From Pterobdella sp. o SKG-2022 (taxonomy: Eukaryota > Annelida > Clitellata > Hirudinida > Piscicolidae): a stretch of 64,000 nucleotides of DNA. This document shows, one piece after another, positions 1 to 24,268 of the stretch. Position numbers and translations under genes: made by a program. Positions within the stretch are counted from its first letter, which is position 1. Each line of letters begins with the position of its first letter. The notes under the pieces are model-generated. The model was not told where the DNA came from, made no database searches, and saw only the letters and a program-made list of their open reading frames with translations. The stretch spans positions 13,346,038 to 13,410,037 of the forward strand of contig OZ038322.1 in NCBI GenBank assembly GCA_964035795.1. The letters are read 5' to 3'.

Positions 1-845
1 CGTTGGTCATTACCCAGAACTCACACCCATATAGCAGTATGGACTCAACAGTAGATTTAAAAATCCTAACTTTCGTTTCTGTGGTAATGCAAAAGTTCCA
101 AATTTTTTCTAGAGAGTTGAGAGCTTCCATGATTTTCCAATTCGGGTGTTGATATCTCGAGAAGGATTGGTATTACCTCCCAAGTACGGAAAATCATCAA
201 CTTTTTCAATTCCGTCACCATTCATAGCATGAACATGACTTTCCACAGAAGGATTGAAATGCATTGCATTGTCTTGCTTGCATTGAGGAAGAGACCTATA
301 TTTTGAGTTGGGGTCTCGATTTTGAAAGCTTTGTTGATCGTATCTTCCATCAAAGCATTATCTCCGGCAAATGTAAGTTCGGCGAGCTTCCCGGGAAGGA
401 CTACGACTTCCTCTTCTCCTAAGAGTCAATCCTTCTGAAGAAATAATTGAAAGCTGAGAGTATAGTCCAAACAAATGATGAAAAGAAACGGGGCGAGTGG
501 GTCCTCTTGTCAGATGCCAGTATCGACCTGGAAGATGTCAGTATTGCCTTCAGGGGTTACCACAAGAGTGGAGGTATTTTCATGCATCACTCGTATTGCA
601 TTAACGATTTCAGAAGGAATTCCATGTGCAGCAAGGATTTTGAGCATTTTGGACCGATCTATCGAGTCAACTGCTTTTTGAAATCGATGAAAGTTATCAC
701 AGCTTTTTTCTTGTGGTTACGCAATTCTTTTATGATTCTTTTGAACACGAGTAGGAATGGTTTCTGTTTTAGGTGGTGGTCATCAACAACCGATGTTCCA
801 GTTTCTGTCGCTCGTTTGCCTAGCAGATGAATCAACTCCTGCTTA
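1..845 (-). mobile_element. Non-LTR retrotransposon, 3' half of reverse transcriptase (decayed; runs off left edge)
   Basis: Read on the minus strand, this stretch encodes the middle and end of a non-LTR reverse transcriptase in broken frames. Recognisable pieces in order are VITFIDF then KAVDSIDRSKM (palm, near 655-700), VVTPEGNTDIFQVDTGI followed by a stop and PLAPFLFIICLDY (about 480-575), LTFAGDNAL where an active enzyme has (F/Y)ADD (about 350-380), and ILLYGCEFW near 25-45. At least one frameshift and one internal stop are visible, and the catalytic pair reads GD instead of DD, so it is dead. It begins where the plus-strand half at 900-2705 stops in element order, which suggests both came from one insertion. 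The clade looks RTE-like; this is from remembered motifs, not a search. Confidence 0.85.
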
Positions 846-899
846 ATGGTTGGGGAACACCAGTCATCTCAAACATGACACTGCGCCTGTGAGAGCCGT

Positions 900-2705
900 A
901 ACGAAGCATCACAGTAATACAAGCTACTGGGAAACATGGCTAATTTTTCAAACAGCACTACGGTTAAAGCCTATAACTATCGCCCAACAAAGGGATTTTC
1001 CGTCTCAAACAAAGCAACAGTATCGGAACACAAAACTGTCGCTCCCTCAACTCAGAGTTTGCCCAAAGTGAACTCAACCTCCACACCAACCAACACAACC
1101 TTCAAGCAGTCTGCATCAAGAACATCGCCTTCTTCACAAGGACAGTGATCCGGATATCATAAGCCATGATATTGGCCACAGTATCTTGTTCACAACATCG
1201 GCATACAAAATCACCAACAAAGCCATTGTGGGAGGTGTTGGAATCACAGTGCAAAAACAGGTATTGCCATTGTTAACTTCCATCAAAAAAGTTGATAATC
1301 GAGTTCTCACTGCTTCCTTCAAAGGCAACCCTAAAACTGTTTTTGCGTCTTGTTATTCTCCTCATAACCTCGCCCGACTAGAAAAAGTAGAAAGAATTTA
1401 CCAACAGCTAGGCAACCTGATTTCTACCTTACCTTTCTACAACAACTTGCTTGTCGATGACGACTTTAATGCTCGAATATCTGGCAAATTTTCATCTCAT
1501 AGCGTCGTGAACCGAAATGGTGAATTCTTTGGAACTTTTTTTCAACAGCACAATCTCTTAACCGGTAACACGCTTTTTTAAAAACCTACTCGAAAATTAT
1601 GGACATGGAGACATCTCGCTGGACATCTGGCTCAAATTGACTATATTCTTTTCAGAAAACGCTGGAGAAACAGTTTTGATGACTGCCAAGCCTATACTTC
1701 TTCTGCTATTCTTGGTGGTGATCACAACATAGTAAGAAAAAAGATCAGATTGAGTCTTCGTGTTCTAAAATCATCAAGAAGGAAACTCCTCTACTGGCAG
1801 GCGCTGTGCCATGACAAGGATCTGGCTACTACCATAGGCGTTTTGATTTCTTCAAAATTTGACGCTTTACCAATAGATCAACAGACTTACACATCTTCTG
1901 TAGCTATATGTAACGAAGTCGGAAAAAAGAAACTACCGAGTCATCCAAAACGAACTTTTTCTACTATTGAGCACCATGAAATGGATCTACCCCGATCAAA
2001 CATCAAAAAAGCTCCAATCCAACGGGTTCAACTTCACAAAAATACCCAACGCCAGACATATGACCGCCTTGAAAACGCTAAACTTAATAAAACTCTCTCA
2101 AAATTTGAAAAAGAATCACGGATAAATTAAAAAAACGCCTGGAATCTAATAAAAGAATTGTCAAGCAAGAAAAAATCTGTCACCTTTATCCAAAGAGAAA
2201 ATCGTCTAAAAATCTGGAAGAACCACTTCCAAAATTTACTTTCTGTTAACAAAAATGATGATCAAGCTCAGTTTGATTCTGTCAAGTTGTTTGACATCAA
2301 CCCAGAAATTAGTACTGCCGAATTTAGCCAAAAGGAAATCACATATTCACTCAAAGCAAAGAAACCTAATAAAGCCCTGACCTGGATGGTCTTACACTAG
2401 AAGTCTGGAAGCCCGAGAAAACCCAAAAATACCTGAGAAGGTTTTGCATCGAAACATTTAACGGCGTGCGTCCCAATGAATGGGGTGTATCTGCTATTGT
2501 TTATGTGCCCAAAAAAGAGACTTAACTCGTTGTACCAACTTTCGTGGTATAAGTTTTAGCCAAATAGCTTTTAAAATCTACAACCCGCTTATACTAAACA
2601 GAGTCCGCGCTGTCATCGACAAGTTGCTTTGTCCCAACTGAAACGGCTTCCGTCCTGGAAGATCCACTTTGTCGCATCTACTCGCACTCAGACCTCTAAG
2701 GTACC
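900..2705 (+). mobile_element. Non-LTR retrotransposon, 5' half: endonuclease plus RT fingers (decayed)
   Basis: The plus strand carries an apurinic-type endonuclease followed by the start of a reverse transcriptase, broken by frameshifts and stops. Endonuclease landmarks are GGVGITVQKQVLPLLTSIKK (about 1218-1290), ASCYSPHNL (about 1342-1370), DDDFNARI where GDFNARI is usual (about 1456-1480), AQIDYILFRKRW (about 1630-1670) and GGDHNIV, the catalytic GDHN motif (about 1710-1735). A linker and RT fingers follow, with NFRGISFSQIAFKIYN (about 2535-2585) and NGFRPGRSTLSHLLALR (about 2640-2695), spread over all frames. Similarity ends near 2705. The rest of the RT is found inverted at 1-845. No intact protein can be made. 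Confidence 0.85.
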
Positions 2706-4146
2706 CATATGTCAACCCTACAATGAAACCACAACTAAAAAAACATGCTTTTTAATTAAACCTGATTGCTTTATTCTGCACATGCTCTACATATTCACTT
2801 ATATAATTTTGAAAATTCATACGTTAATATAAAGTTTGATAGATATGTTAACATCATTTTGACGGTGGAAATGACTGATTTGAATCAACAAGTTTTAAAT
2901 TCAAAAAAGTCACGAAATCGTAAGCATTTTTATGCTAGTTTTATCCTCCTATTTGACACGGAAAATGCAACGTGAAGAAAGAAAGTAGAAAACTTGCAGT
3001 TCTTGGGAAACTTACAGTTTTTCCTTTTTGAAGCACAAATTTTTTACTAGTTGTCTGCTTAAAACATTTTTTTTGTAGACATATGTTTTTTTGCTTTCTT
3101 TGTTTCTTTGGTTACGCCTGATTTTGAAAGTATTAGTAAAATGCTTGCTGCTTTTTTGACTTTTTTATTCATATGCAAAAATTTTTAACAATTCAAATCG
3201 AACACTTATTAACTGAAGAACACAAAGCTTTTCTTTAGCAGAACTCACTTGATGGAGTTCAATTTACGAAGTTTCGTCATATTCAGTTTAAAATAGTTTT
3301 TGATTTCAATTTTTTTGTACTAAACTTAATTAGTTATTCATACTGTTTCAGAAGCGTTAGAATCAAATTTTGTTGAGTTTTTATAAGCTTCAAGAACAAT
3401 AGCGGTGTTTGCAGATGGCTTAGTATACCACTCGAGTTTTTCAAAAACATCGTATGTGTTTTTAATAATTTGAGTTATTTTTAAAAAAATTAGAAAAACG
3501 ATTCACGAAAATTCTAAACTCTTTCTTTATGCCAACGGGAAGTACTGAAGTGTAGAAAAAAGCATTCTCTTGGAATTTTATCAATAAGATCTAGGGTTTA
3601 ATTAACCGTGACTTTTCAGTATAATTTCATTTATATTCAAGTGAGTTTTTAAAAAAATAATTTGTAAAATTTTCTGCATTTTCTTTTAAATAGATACTTT
3701 TTGCATTCGAAAATACCGAGCAACTCACTTACTCCGTTTCATATATTTTTTGAAACAGTAAGATGAAATAATAAACCTAGAATAAAAAATTCATTGATTC
3801 GTAAAATTTTGATGTAAGGGAAAAAAAAGAACTCCATTTTAGCTTTGAAGTTAAAACTAGACATGAGCAATATTGATAATTTTGGATTCTTAAAAACAGC
3901 ACTTGAAAAATTAATAAATATAAAAGATTTTACTCAAATTATTATACCATTTTGAGACTAGTATTAGAAAAGAGTATAATTAAAAATTTAAGTTCAGAGT
4001 ATATTGAAAAAAAGAAATAATTTTTTATTTATAATTTGTATAAATTAAAGTTTTTCTCAAAAAAATATTTTAAAGTATCATTAAATTTGAGTGCATAAAC
4101 TTTATGCAGCGGGGGCTTTTACTGTTTTACTTGACTGAAAGCTAAA
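2706..4146. other. Intergenic spacer upstream of the MAP1-like gene
   Basis: This AT-rich DNA has many A and T runs and no open frame with coding character. The promoter and 5' UTR of the MAP1-like gene should lie in its right part. No TATA box or other element stands out confidently. The only GC-rich patch is a short one near 4108-4120. Confidence 0.5.
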
Positions 4147-7100
4147 ATGGCTGAGGTCGGTGTCGAATCACTTTCATCAAAAATTGAAGAAAATATTCAC
4201 CAAGAAGATGAAAAAGTATTAAAAGAAACATTTGATTCCGGTATTTTAGCGTCTTCTCTATTTTTGGTAATAGCCGAACCTCTGAATGTGGAACAAAAGG
4301 ATTTGATATTAGAACGTATTGTAACAGGTAAACTCAATTATGTTAATACTATTATTAGCGTCTGAAAGTGGAAATTTCAATTTATTACTCTTCATTTAAC
4401 TTATACTCATCCGTAGGTGCGACAAAGTATCATAAAAAACTTAATTGTAACCATGAAATAAATTTTAAAATGTCAATAAATTACATCAAATTATTTATTT
4501 GAATTCAATTATTCTAATTTTATAAAACTTCAAATCAGAATTAAGCAATTGGGATTCTGAACTGTCTGTATGTGATTTAAGCCAGCATTTACAAGCTGTT
4601 AAAAATTTCCAAAATTTTGGTCAAGGTTTGTTTTAATTTCTTACCATGAAATATTATTTCCTAAAAGGTTTTAAAGTTTTTTTTTCTTTTTAATAGGAAA
4701 GATCTGTAAAACAGTTCTTGAAGATTTACAAATCACAATAGTAATAAATGGGGGTTTAGAAGATGTGACAAATGAGTTGCATAATTTTATGCTAACTCCT
4801 TCTAAGTATAAGTTTCTGCTACACTCAGGCCCAGTATTTATGAATTCAGGAGCATGGTTATTGAATGATGGAGTTTTTACTTTTCAAAATTTTTGTCATG
4901 TTCTCAAAAACCATTCTGTTTTGGAAGCTTTAGTTAAACCACCTGAAACTCTCCTTGATCTTTCTTTTATCAAGATTGCTAATGAGTGGAATGATGCAGC
5001 TTTTTCTAAAATCAATCCTAAACTCAAGGTTTTGGTGAAAAAATTATTTTGAAAGTTTTGAAAGTTCATTGTTTTTGGTTTTATTTAGATTAACACAATT
5101 TTCATTATAATTAAAATTATTAAAAATTCAGATTCGTTTGACCAGACCACCTAGAACACTAAATGATGAAAGTTCTTTGATAAAATTTTCTGACCAAATC
5201 TCAAACTTTCTCTCAACACCTTCAATCAATGATCGATTGCCATCAGCTTCTCCAACTGGAACCATCACTTTTGACCAACCTACTGCCTATATTTTTCCTG
5301 CAGGACAAGGAGACAGTCTTCTGTTTGGAGTAGCAGATTTCACCATTCTCATTGATGGAGGGTGGGTGTGATTTTGTATGTAAAAATTTCTTATTTTCAG
5401 TTTTATTATTTTTATGCTTTGCCTTTTTTATGACTTGCTATATTTCATGGATAAAAATATTGTTTGTGACATTGAGCAAGATTTATAGTAACTTCAAATT
5501 TTTTTGAGAGTAGTATATTTTGAAATGAAAAACTAAAATTGAAGTTCAACTATTTTTTGCGTTATTTTACGCACTGAAGGCTACTTTATTAAATTTTATA
5601 TAAATTTTCAAATACTTATATACTTTTTTTCATCAACCATTTCAAATCTTACATAGGTTATTAATTTATTTTGAAACATGCTCAGAAACATTTTTAAATG
5701 TTTTTATTTTTTGAGAAAGATACATATAATCAATGTTTATTACACATTCTTGAAATTATTAACATTTCTGCCTTTTCTTCAGCCTTATAAATTAATAATA
5801 AACTATAAATATATAAAAAATGATCTATTTTTAATGATTTTCATTATATATGTATTATTTAATAATTGTCTCAAACAGGTATAGTAAATCAAGTTGTTTT
5901 TATAACTTGGTGAGGCACTTGGCTCGTTTGGATGTAGTGCTCATGACCAGGCTTGGAGCTGAAAATGTTTTTGGCTTGTCATCTTTTTTTGAGAAGCAAG
6001 CTCTTGAGAAACAGAAGCCATGCATAGGTACTGTGATGCTCAACATTGGAGATGCTCGTCACAAAGTCACAACCGAAGGATCGGATCAAACTCGCACTAC
6101 CTCGTTCGTGTTTTTTTTTTTCAAATTTATTTTGTAACGAAAAACATCAAATAACAGGAATTTTTAATACATTTATTGAAAATCGGAAGCTATAATTTTT
6201 GATAAGTTTAGCTTTATCATAAAACGTTAGCGAAAAAAATAAAATCGTAACTATGGTTATATAGTGATTCAAAGACTATAATTAAGAATTAGTTAATTAT
6301 TTAAAAAAACAGAAGTTATTTTAATTTCAATGCTATTATTTCAAGAGTACTTCAAAGAAAAATAATTTTTTAAACGATGTCACTTTTTATCAAGAGAAAT
6401 TAATCTCTATTTTACAAAAAAATTATTTTTCTAGTTTATTCTTATTTAAACAGTGGCTTAGTAGTTTCATTGGCTGAGGAAGGTCGATTAATGGCAGAAC
6501 ATCTTTCTATTTTAAACCTCACTCCTTCAGTGGGTTTGGGTTTTTCTTTTACTAACCTATATTACAAAGTGGGACATGGATCACTTGACATGTATGTCAT
6601 AAGTCCGTATCTAGACTCAAAAGAGTACAAGGATTTCATTACTCATTGGTCTAAAGCAGTTGATTCCTACAAGGGTGGCATACCTGTTTCTGATAACGTT
6701 AGTTTTTTTATTCAAAAATTGGTTATTTTGATTTAATTTTTCGGTAATATCTTTTATGCTAAATTGCAGTTATCAATTTCGTGTGTGATGTTATGGAAAC
6801 CAGCACCACGTTTGAAGGAACCAGTGGTGCGGGCTTTGATTCCTGGAAGAATCCAATTGGCAAAATTAACAGAAGGATTAGATAAGCTGAAAAATGTTAT
6901 CTCTTTTCAAACTCACACTGGATTGGAAAAAGCGCCAATTAAAAAATTAGCTTCATCAGCCAAACAAACTGCTGGCTCCAAGCTCAATTCACGCAAAGAG
7001 AATTCTTTCACTAAAGCACCTTCATCTGCTTCGATTGAGAGAACTGCTAAAAAAACTTCATCTGATCTCAAGAAACCTCTCACTAAAAAACCATTGGCAA

Positions 7101-8306
7101 CTAAATCTCTAGCAAAACCAGAAGATATTAAAGATGGCGAAAAAACAAAAGCATCTAAAGTTTCTGATGCCAAAAATCTGAAAAAAGCAGATGAGCAAAA
7201 AACGAATGCAAAAATTTCCCAAAAACCTTCTACTAAACCAAGCAAGGCTCCAAGTTTTATTGAAAAAAAAGAAAAAGTATCAACAAATACGAAAGAAACA
7301 GATAAACAAGCTCCTAAAAAAACGTCAAAGCCTCTTCAAACTAAAACACCACCTCATTCAAAGGATGCCCTCAAAACTGATAAAAAGGTATTGGACAAAA
7401 CAAAAATTACAAAGTCAGCTGAGAAAAAAAAAGTTCTGGATAAGTCTAAAACAGCTGATAAAAAAGAAATTTCCAATGAAGAAAAATTAGAAAAAAAAGA
7501 AATTCCTACTCCGACTGATTCTCCTAGTAAAAATGAAGGATATGAGTCAAAGGCGAAAACTGAGAAAAACGTTGATGAAAAGAGGGTGAATGAGTTAGTT
7601 GATGGAGTTGCTGCTGTGACTATAGATGGTAATAGCTTGGGTGAACCTTTGAAAGATGCTTTGAGTGATAAGGAACGTGAAAAGATTGATGAAGATAAAG
7701 AAGTTGAAGAATGCAAAAGTAACACTATTCCCCTTCAACCAGGTTTGATTCGAAATTTTACAATATAAATTACTATTTATATGAATAAATTCATTATCAG
7801 AGTTTGATCCCTCAAAAGAATGGGGAGAACCTTTGAGTCTGCCCAGTCCAGCCAAAGAAATTTTAGAAGATAAAATATCTGTTAAAAATGCTAGGAAACC
7901 AGTATTGCATGAGGACATGAAGTCAGGACCTAAGAAAGAAGTGAAAAAGTCTCTACTTAAACCCGTCACGCCATTCTACGTTGATCTGGCTTATATTCCA
8001 TTAAACGCTGATTTGGATTTTTTCAGGAAAGTGAGAGCTCGTTATTACGTTTTGAGTGCTGCTGCACCTGACCCACAAATTCTGCCCCACCTTTTGGAAG
8101 CCCGAGAAACCTGGGAAGAACCGATGGAATGGGATGTTCACGTAATTCCCACACATCAAAGCCAAGCGCTTCTTTCTTGGTTGGCTTCTTTGAATGATCG
8201 TCTGATCGCTTCGAGCATCAAAATTACCCCGCCCGCCTCCAGGTGCTCTGTTGCTATAAAAGAGCCTGATCTTGCATGCGATGCCTACCGCATACCCTTC
8301 AATTGA
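4147..8306 (+). CDS. MAP1/Futsch-family microtubule-associated protein (compact, 8 exons)
   Basis: Exons 4147-4327, 4539-4625, 4697-5028, 5132-5361, 5879-6103, 6454-6697, 6770-7742 and 7801-8306 join in frame to 925 codons. Residues 20-480 match the MAP1 heavy-chain head, a degenerate metallo-beta-lactamase fold: GVFTFQNFCHVL, AYIFPAGQGDSLLFGV, ILIDGG, RHLARLDVVLMTRLGAENVFG and LDMYVISP are visible. The metal-binding histidine pattern is absent, as in MAP1 proteins. Residues 480-740 are a Lys/Ser/Thr/Pro-rich, probably disordered linker with KK(E/D)-type clusters, the likely microtubule-binding part. Residues 813-925 are the light-chain domain, starting VTPFYVDLAYIP. The family binds microtubules in neurons and is usually cleaved into heavy and light chains. 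Vertebrate MAP1A/B and fly Futsch are several times longer; here the long repeats are missing. The start is the first ATG of an open exon 1. AlaRS converges on it downstream. Confidence 0.92.
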
Positions 8307-8890
8307 GCCAAAGCAGCATTCTACAAACGCTACAATTAAATTTGAAATTTTTGTCGTATTCCAAAGCTTTTTTACCTCTATTTTATTTGCGTTTAGCAAT
8401 AAAACTATATTATCATTTTTTGATAATTACTTTAGTATTGAAATTTTCTTTGTTTACCCAGCCAAATGTTTTTATGCTTCAATATGGTTGTAGCTCGCTT
8501 AATATGTACCTCGCTAGCCTAAATTATGTTATATTTTAGTTTTCAATCAAAATTTTTCGCCTTGCATTATCAGTTCGATATCTATTTTACCTTAATGATT
8601 TTAGTTTACGCCTTAATCACTTCGATAAATTCAAGCATCAATTAATAAAGGTTTATTTAAAAATTTTTGAACTGATAAATAAAAAAAAACATTAAACGTA
8701 ACAAAAAGTCATAACGAATAATTAAATGCTGAGATTGAACATCAGCAGGGAGGTGTAACCACATCAAACAAGGTTGAGTTCTTTCAGTGACTTTTGTTCA
8801 CCTGGTAGGCGGAAAACCTACAAACAATTATAGAAGATTTAAAGAAAGATCGCACGGAAGAAAATGATGAAAACACATCAGAAGAGGTTT
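8307..8890. other. Convergent 3' UTR region of the MAP1-like gene and AlaRS
   Basis: The two genes end tail to tail 584 bp apart. The plus strand has AATAAA at 8398-8403 and 8644-8649; the minus strand has AATAAA (TTTATT on plus) at 8652-8657. No coding potential is apparent. Confidence 0.6.
8644..8657. promoter_or_regulatory. Back-to-back poly(A) signals
   Basis: AATAAA on the plus strand (8644-8649) and its reverse complement TTTATT (8652-8657) are separated by two bases. They are candidate polyadenylation signals for the MAP1-like gene (plus; an earlier one is at 8398) and for AlaRS (minus, 234 nt past its stop). If both are used the transcripts overlap slightly at their 3' ends. Confidence 0.5.
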
Positions 8891-21552
<12,662 letters not shown>

Positions 21553-22473
21553 CGTGCTGCATTCATAGCTGTGGTTGCTTGGTAACGAGGAACTGTTGAA
21601 CAGTTACTGTTACATTACTGATAGCAGCTTTTAGCTTTTGTGAAATGGCTTTGGAATATATAGTTAATTTGTTATATCTAGAAGATTCTGAATTTGTGAA
21701 ATCAATTATATGCTAATATGTCGCTAAGGCTTCTCTAAAAAAAGCTAAAAAATTTCATTCAAATTAATCTATTTAAATATATTTTTATGCTATTGACACT
21801 TTTGTTAATTTATTCTGATCTATTCCATGAATTTGCTTTCTTCTTCGTTGTTTAAATTTATGTTGTCTACGCTAATTTTGTAAATATGCATAGAAGTTTG
21901 TTTCTATGGACATTAAATTTTATTCAATTTTTTTTTGAAACTAACTTCTAACATATTTCCATTTTATAATTACTTTTTAATACTGCAACTCAATGCAAAT
22001 AGAAATCTCTCATCACTACACCAGACTAGATCTATTTTCAGGTCTTGGTTCGATTTTAATTGTTATATTTATATTTCATCCTATTTACATAACGAATTTT
22101 TTTTCATCCATGATGAAGATTTTCTTTTTGAATTATAATAATAAACATAGAATTTATTTTTAATAATTAATAAAGCTGTTATAAATGTATCTTGGAATTT
22201 CACGCGTTTTTAATTTGCATTAACAAGGTTATCATATAACTTATTGATGTTTTAACCATAATTATACATAGACTTATGTGTATCAATATATTACTTTTGG
22301 GCTATTGTGAATTGGGAAATAACTTTATTTTGTGGTAGTGTCTTCTATTCGAATAAACAACAAATTTCTGCTTGTCGATTTTCATTCAAAACACGCATTA
22401 AAAAATAACTTAACTAAAAACAGCGTTTGAAGACCAGATCTTATTATTACAATTCAACTGATAACTCAAGTCA
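21553..22473. other. Convergent 3' UTR region of Rab2 and GILT
   Basis: The plus strand has AATAAA at 22140-22145 and 22169-22174, about 590-620 nt past the Rab2 stop. The minus strand has AATAAA (plus TTTATT) at 22324-22329, about 145 nt past the GILT stop. The short ORF at 21935-22138 shows no conserved feature. Confidence 0.55.
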
Positions 22474-23758
22474 TTATAATTCATTTGGACATTTTCTAGA
22501 TGTTTTTGGGCAGTTTTTTGGTTTGGTACCCTGTGAGATATCAAACAATTGTTTCATGTATTAATCATAGGGGATGTAATAGAAGTTTATTTAAAAAGTC
22601 AAAGTATACCTTGAAGTTATCACAAATCAATTTTACAAGATCTTTTTCTGCATTATATTGTATGGCAGCTGTATGTTCCTTTTGAAACAAGTAGATAATT
22701 TTAGCTTATTAATTTTTAAAATATTTCATAACCTGTTTGTTTTCAATGACAAATAGCTTATTAAAGAAATAAAAAACTGCATACCCCATTAAGAGTGATC
22801 CATGGCACAAATTGATGAGGTGGTTTCAAGGATTTTGTTTTAGAAGCCATTTTGTGTTGCCAGTCATTTCCTTTGTCACTTGTACTACAAGAAAGAAGCT
22901 TTTGCCAGTCTAATCCAGTTCTATCAGCACACTATATGAATTTTTATGATTATCTAAGTATTTAAAATCTAACAAAAATTGAATAATTTTAATATGGATT
23001 TTGGTTAAAAAGTTAATGGTAATCAAAATCAAACCGATTTTCCTGCTTCAGTGATAGATGATGAACTTAATTCCATGCAAGCAATGAATGTAAAAGTAAG
23101 GTTGTATTGATAAAGATTTAGAGCACATGTCTGAGAGTTAATTAATTTTTTATTATTTATAAAAAGTGAATAAAAAAATAAAAAAAACAAACTTGAATTA
23201 TATTTCCATAACATTCTTCTTCTCCATGTTGGCATCGAAATTGCCATGTTTTACCATCTTGATATTCCTATAAACAAAATTATTTTAAAATATGTAAATA
23301 TCATACATAAATTTTGCAAAAATAGATTCATAACACTTACCATTGCATTTCCATAAGGTACAAAATCAACTGTGAAAATTTCTGGAATAGCTTTATAAGC
23401 AGGATATAATTGATCTCGCATGAAATCTTTACAATCAGGACACAAAGTTTCGTAATAAAGACCTATCTGGACCATATCATCTTCAAAAATGTGAACATCA
23501 CTACTCCCAAATGCTTTCTTGAGCTCATTGTAATTAAATTTATATTGCTCTATCGTCTCAAAATATTTTTCACACTGTTCCTGAACCTGTAAAATAATTT
23601 AAATATATTGTATTTGAAAAAAAGTTGGATGTACTAACATTGCATTTTTTAGCATTTCCCTCTGATATACACCATTCACTCGGAGGAATTTTACATGCCA
23701 AAATCCCCAAAAAGATATTAACAAAATACAAAAACAAATTTAGTTTCTTGTTTGCCAT
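22474..23758 (-). CDS. GILT-family lysosomal thiol reductase (7 exons)
   Basis: Exons on the minus strand 23758-23639, 23586-23341, 23267-23193, 23130-23035, 22931-22785, 22678-22610 and 22530-22474 give 269 residues. The N-terminus (LNLFLYFVNIFLGILA) is a signal peptide. The active-site CXXC reads CPDC at residues 89-92 after YYETL, and the full GILT signature CQHGX2ECX2NX4C is present as CQHGEEECYGNIIQTC (134-149). Further family landmarks are VPYGNA, HQFVPWITLNG near the end, and a cysteine-containing tail GTKPKNCP. GILT enzymes reduce disulfides of endocytosed proteins in lysosomes; in invertebrates they are linked to immunity. All junctions keep frame. The DEATH-fold-like gene starts head to head 510 bp away. 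No defect is seen and it should be active. Confidence 0.94.
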
Positions 23759-24268
23759 TTGGTATTTTACAAAAAGACTTTAGGAAGAAGAAAATCAAAT
23801 GATTTAATCCCATGATGTGGTTTACTTTTAACTACTGCGTTAAAGATAATTATATAATCTAGCAGTCAATCATTATTGATAATTCCCAAAAGGCATGGTT
23901 ATAATCTTATGACAGATTTTTCAAAATCTATTCAAATTCACAGAACTCATTTTAAATAATTATTTTAAAAATCTGATAAAATTTTACACAGCAAACTTTT
24001 TAGATTTTTCAAACTGGCTTTTTTATTTCATCAACAATCCCTCAAAAAAAAAAATTTTTCAAAATGAAAAACTTCTACCATCTAATTTTTAAAAAGACTT
24101 ATACTCAATTACTACAGGTCATCTATATCAAGAGTTTTTATTAAATCTTTGTTTATTCTTGTTTTTTTTTTCAAAATAATTTTGGTAAGGTATATCTACT
24201 TAAAAGAAAAAATCTTGAAAGAAAATTAGTGAACTTATATATATATATATATATATATATCGAAAATA
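23759..24268. promoter_or_regulatory. Divergent spacer between GILT and the DEATH-fold-like gene
   Basis: This 510 bp AT-rich spacer should hold both promoters. Next to the plus-strand start lies a (TA)n tract at about 24235-24260. No other motif could be assigned. Confidence 0.4.
24235..24260. repeat. (TA)n microsatellite
   Basis: About 13 TA units lie immediately upstream of the putative start codon at 24269, probably within the promoter or 5' UTR. Confidence 0.85.

Noticed and set aside
6913..7969. Minus-strand open frames opposite the MAP1 linker (6913-7245, 7354-7725, 7595-7969)
   Set aside because: They are complements of the Lys/Ser-rich linker exon; the plus strand is the conserved coding strand.
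22500..22685. Plus-strand frame of 61 codons
   Set aside because: It is antisense to the last two exons of the GILT gene.
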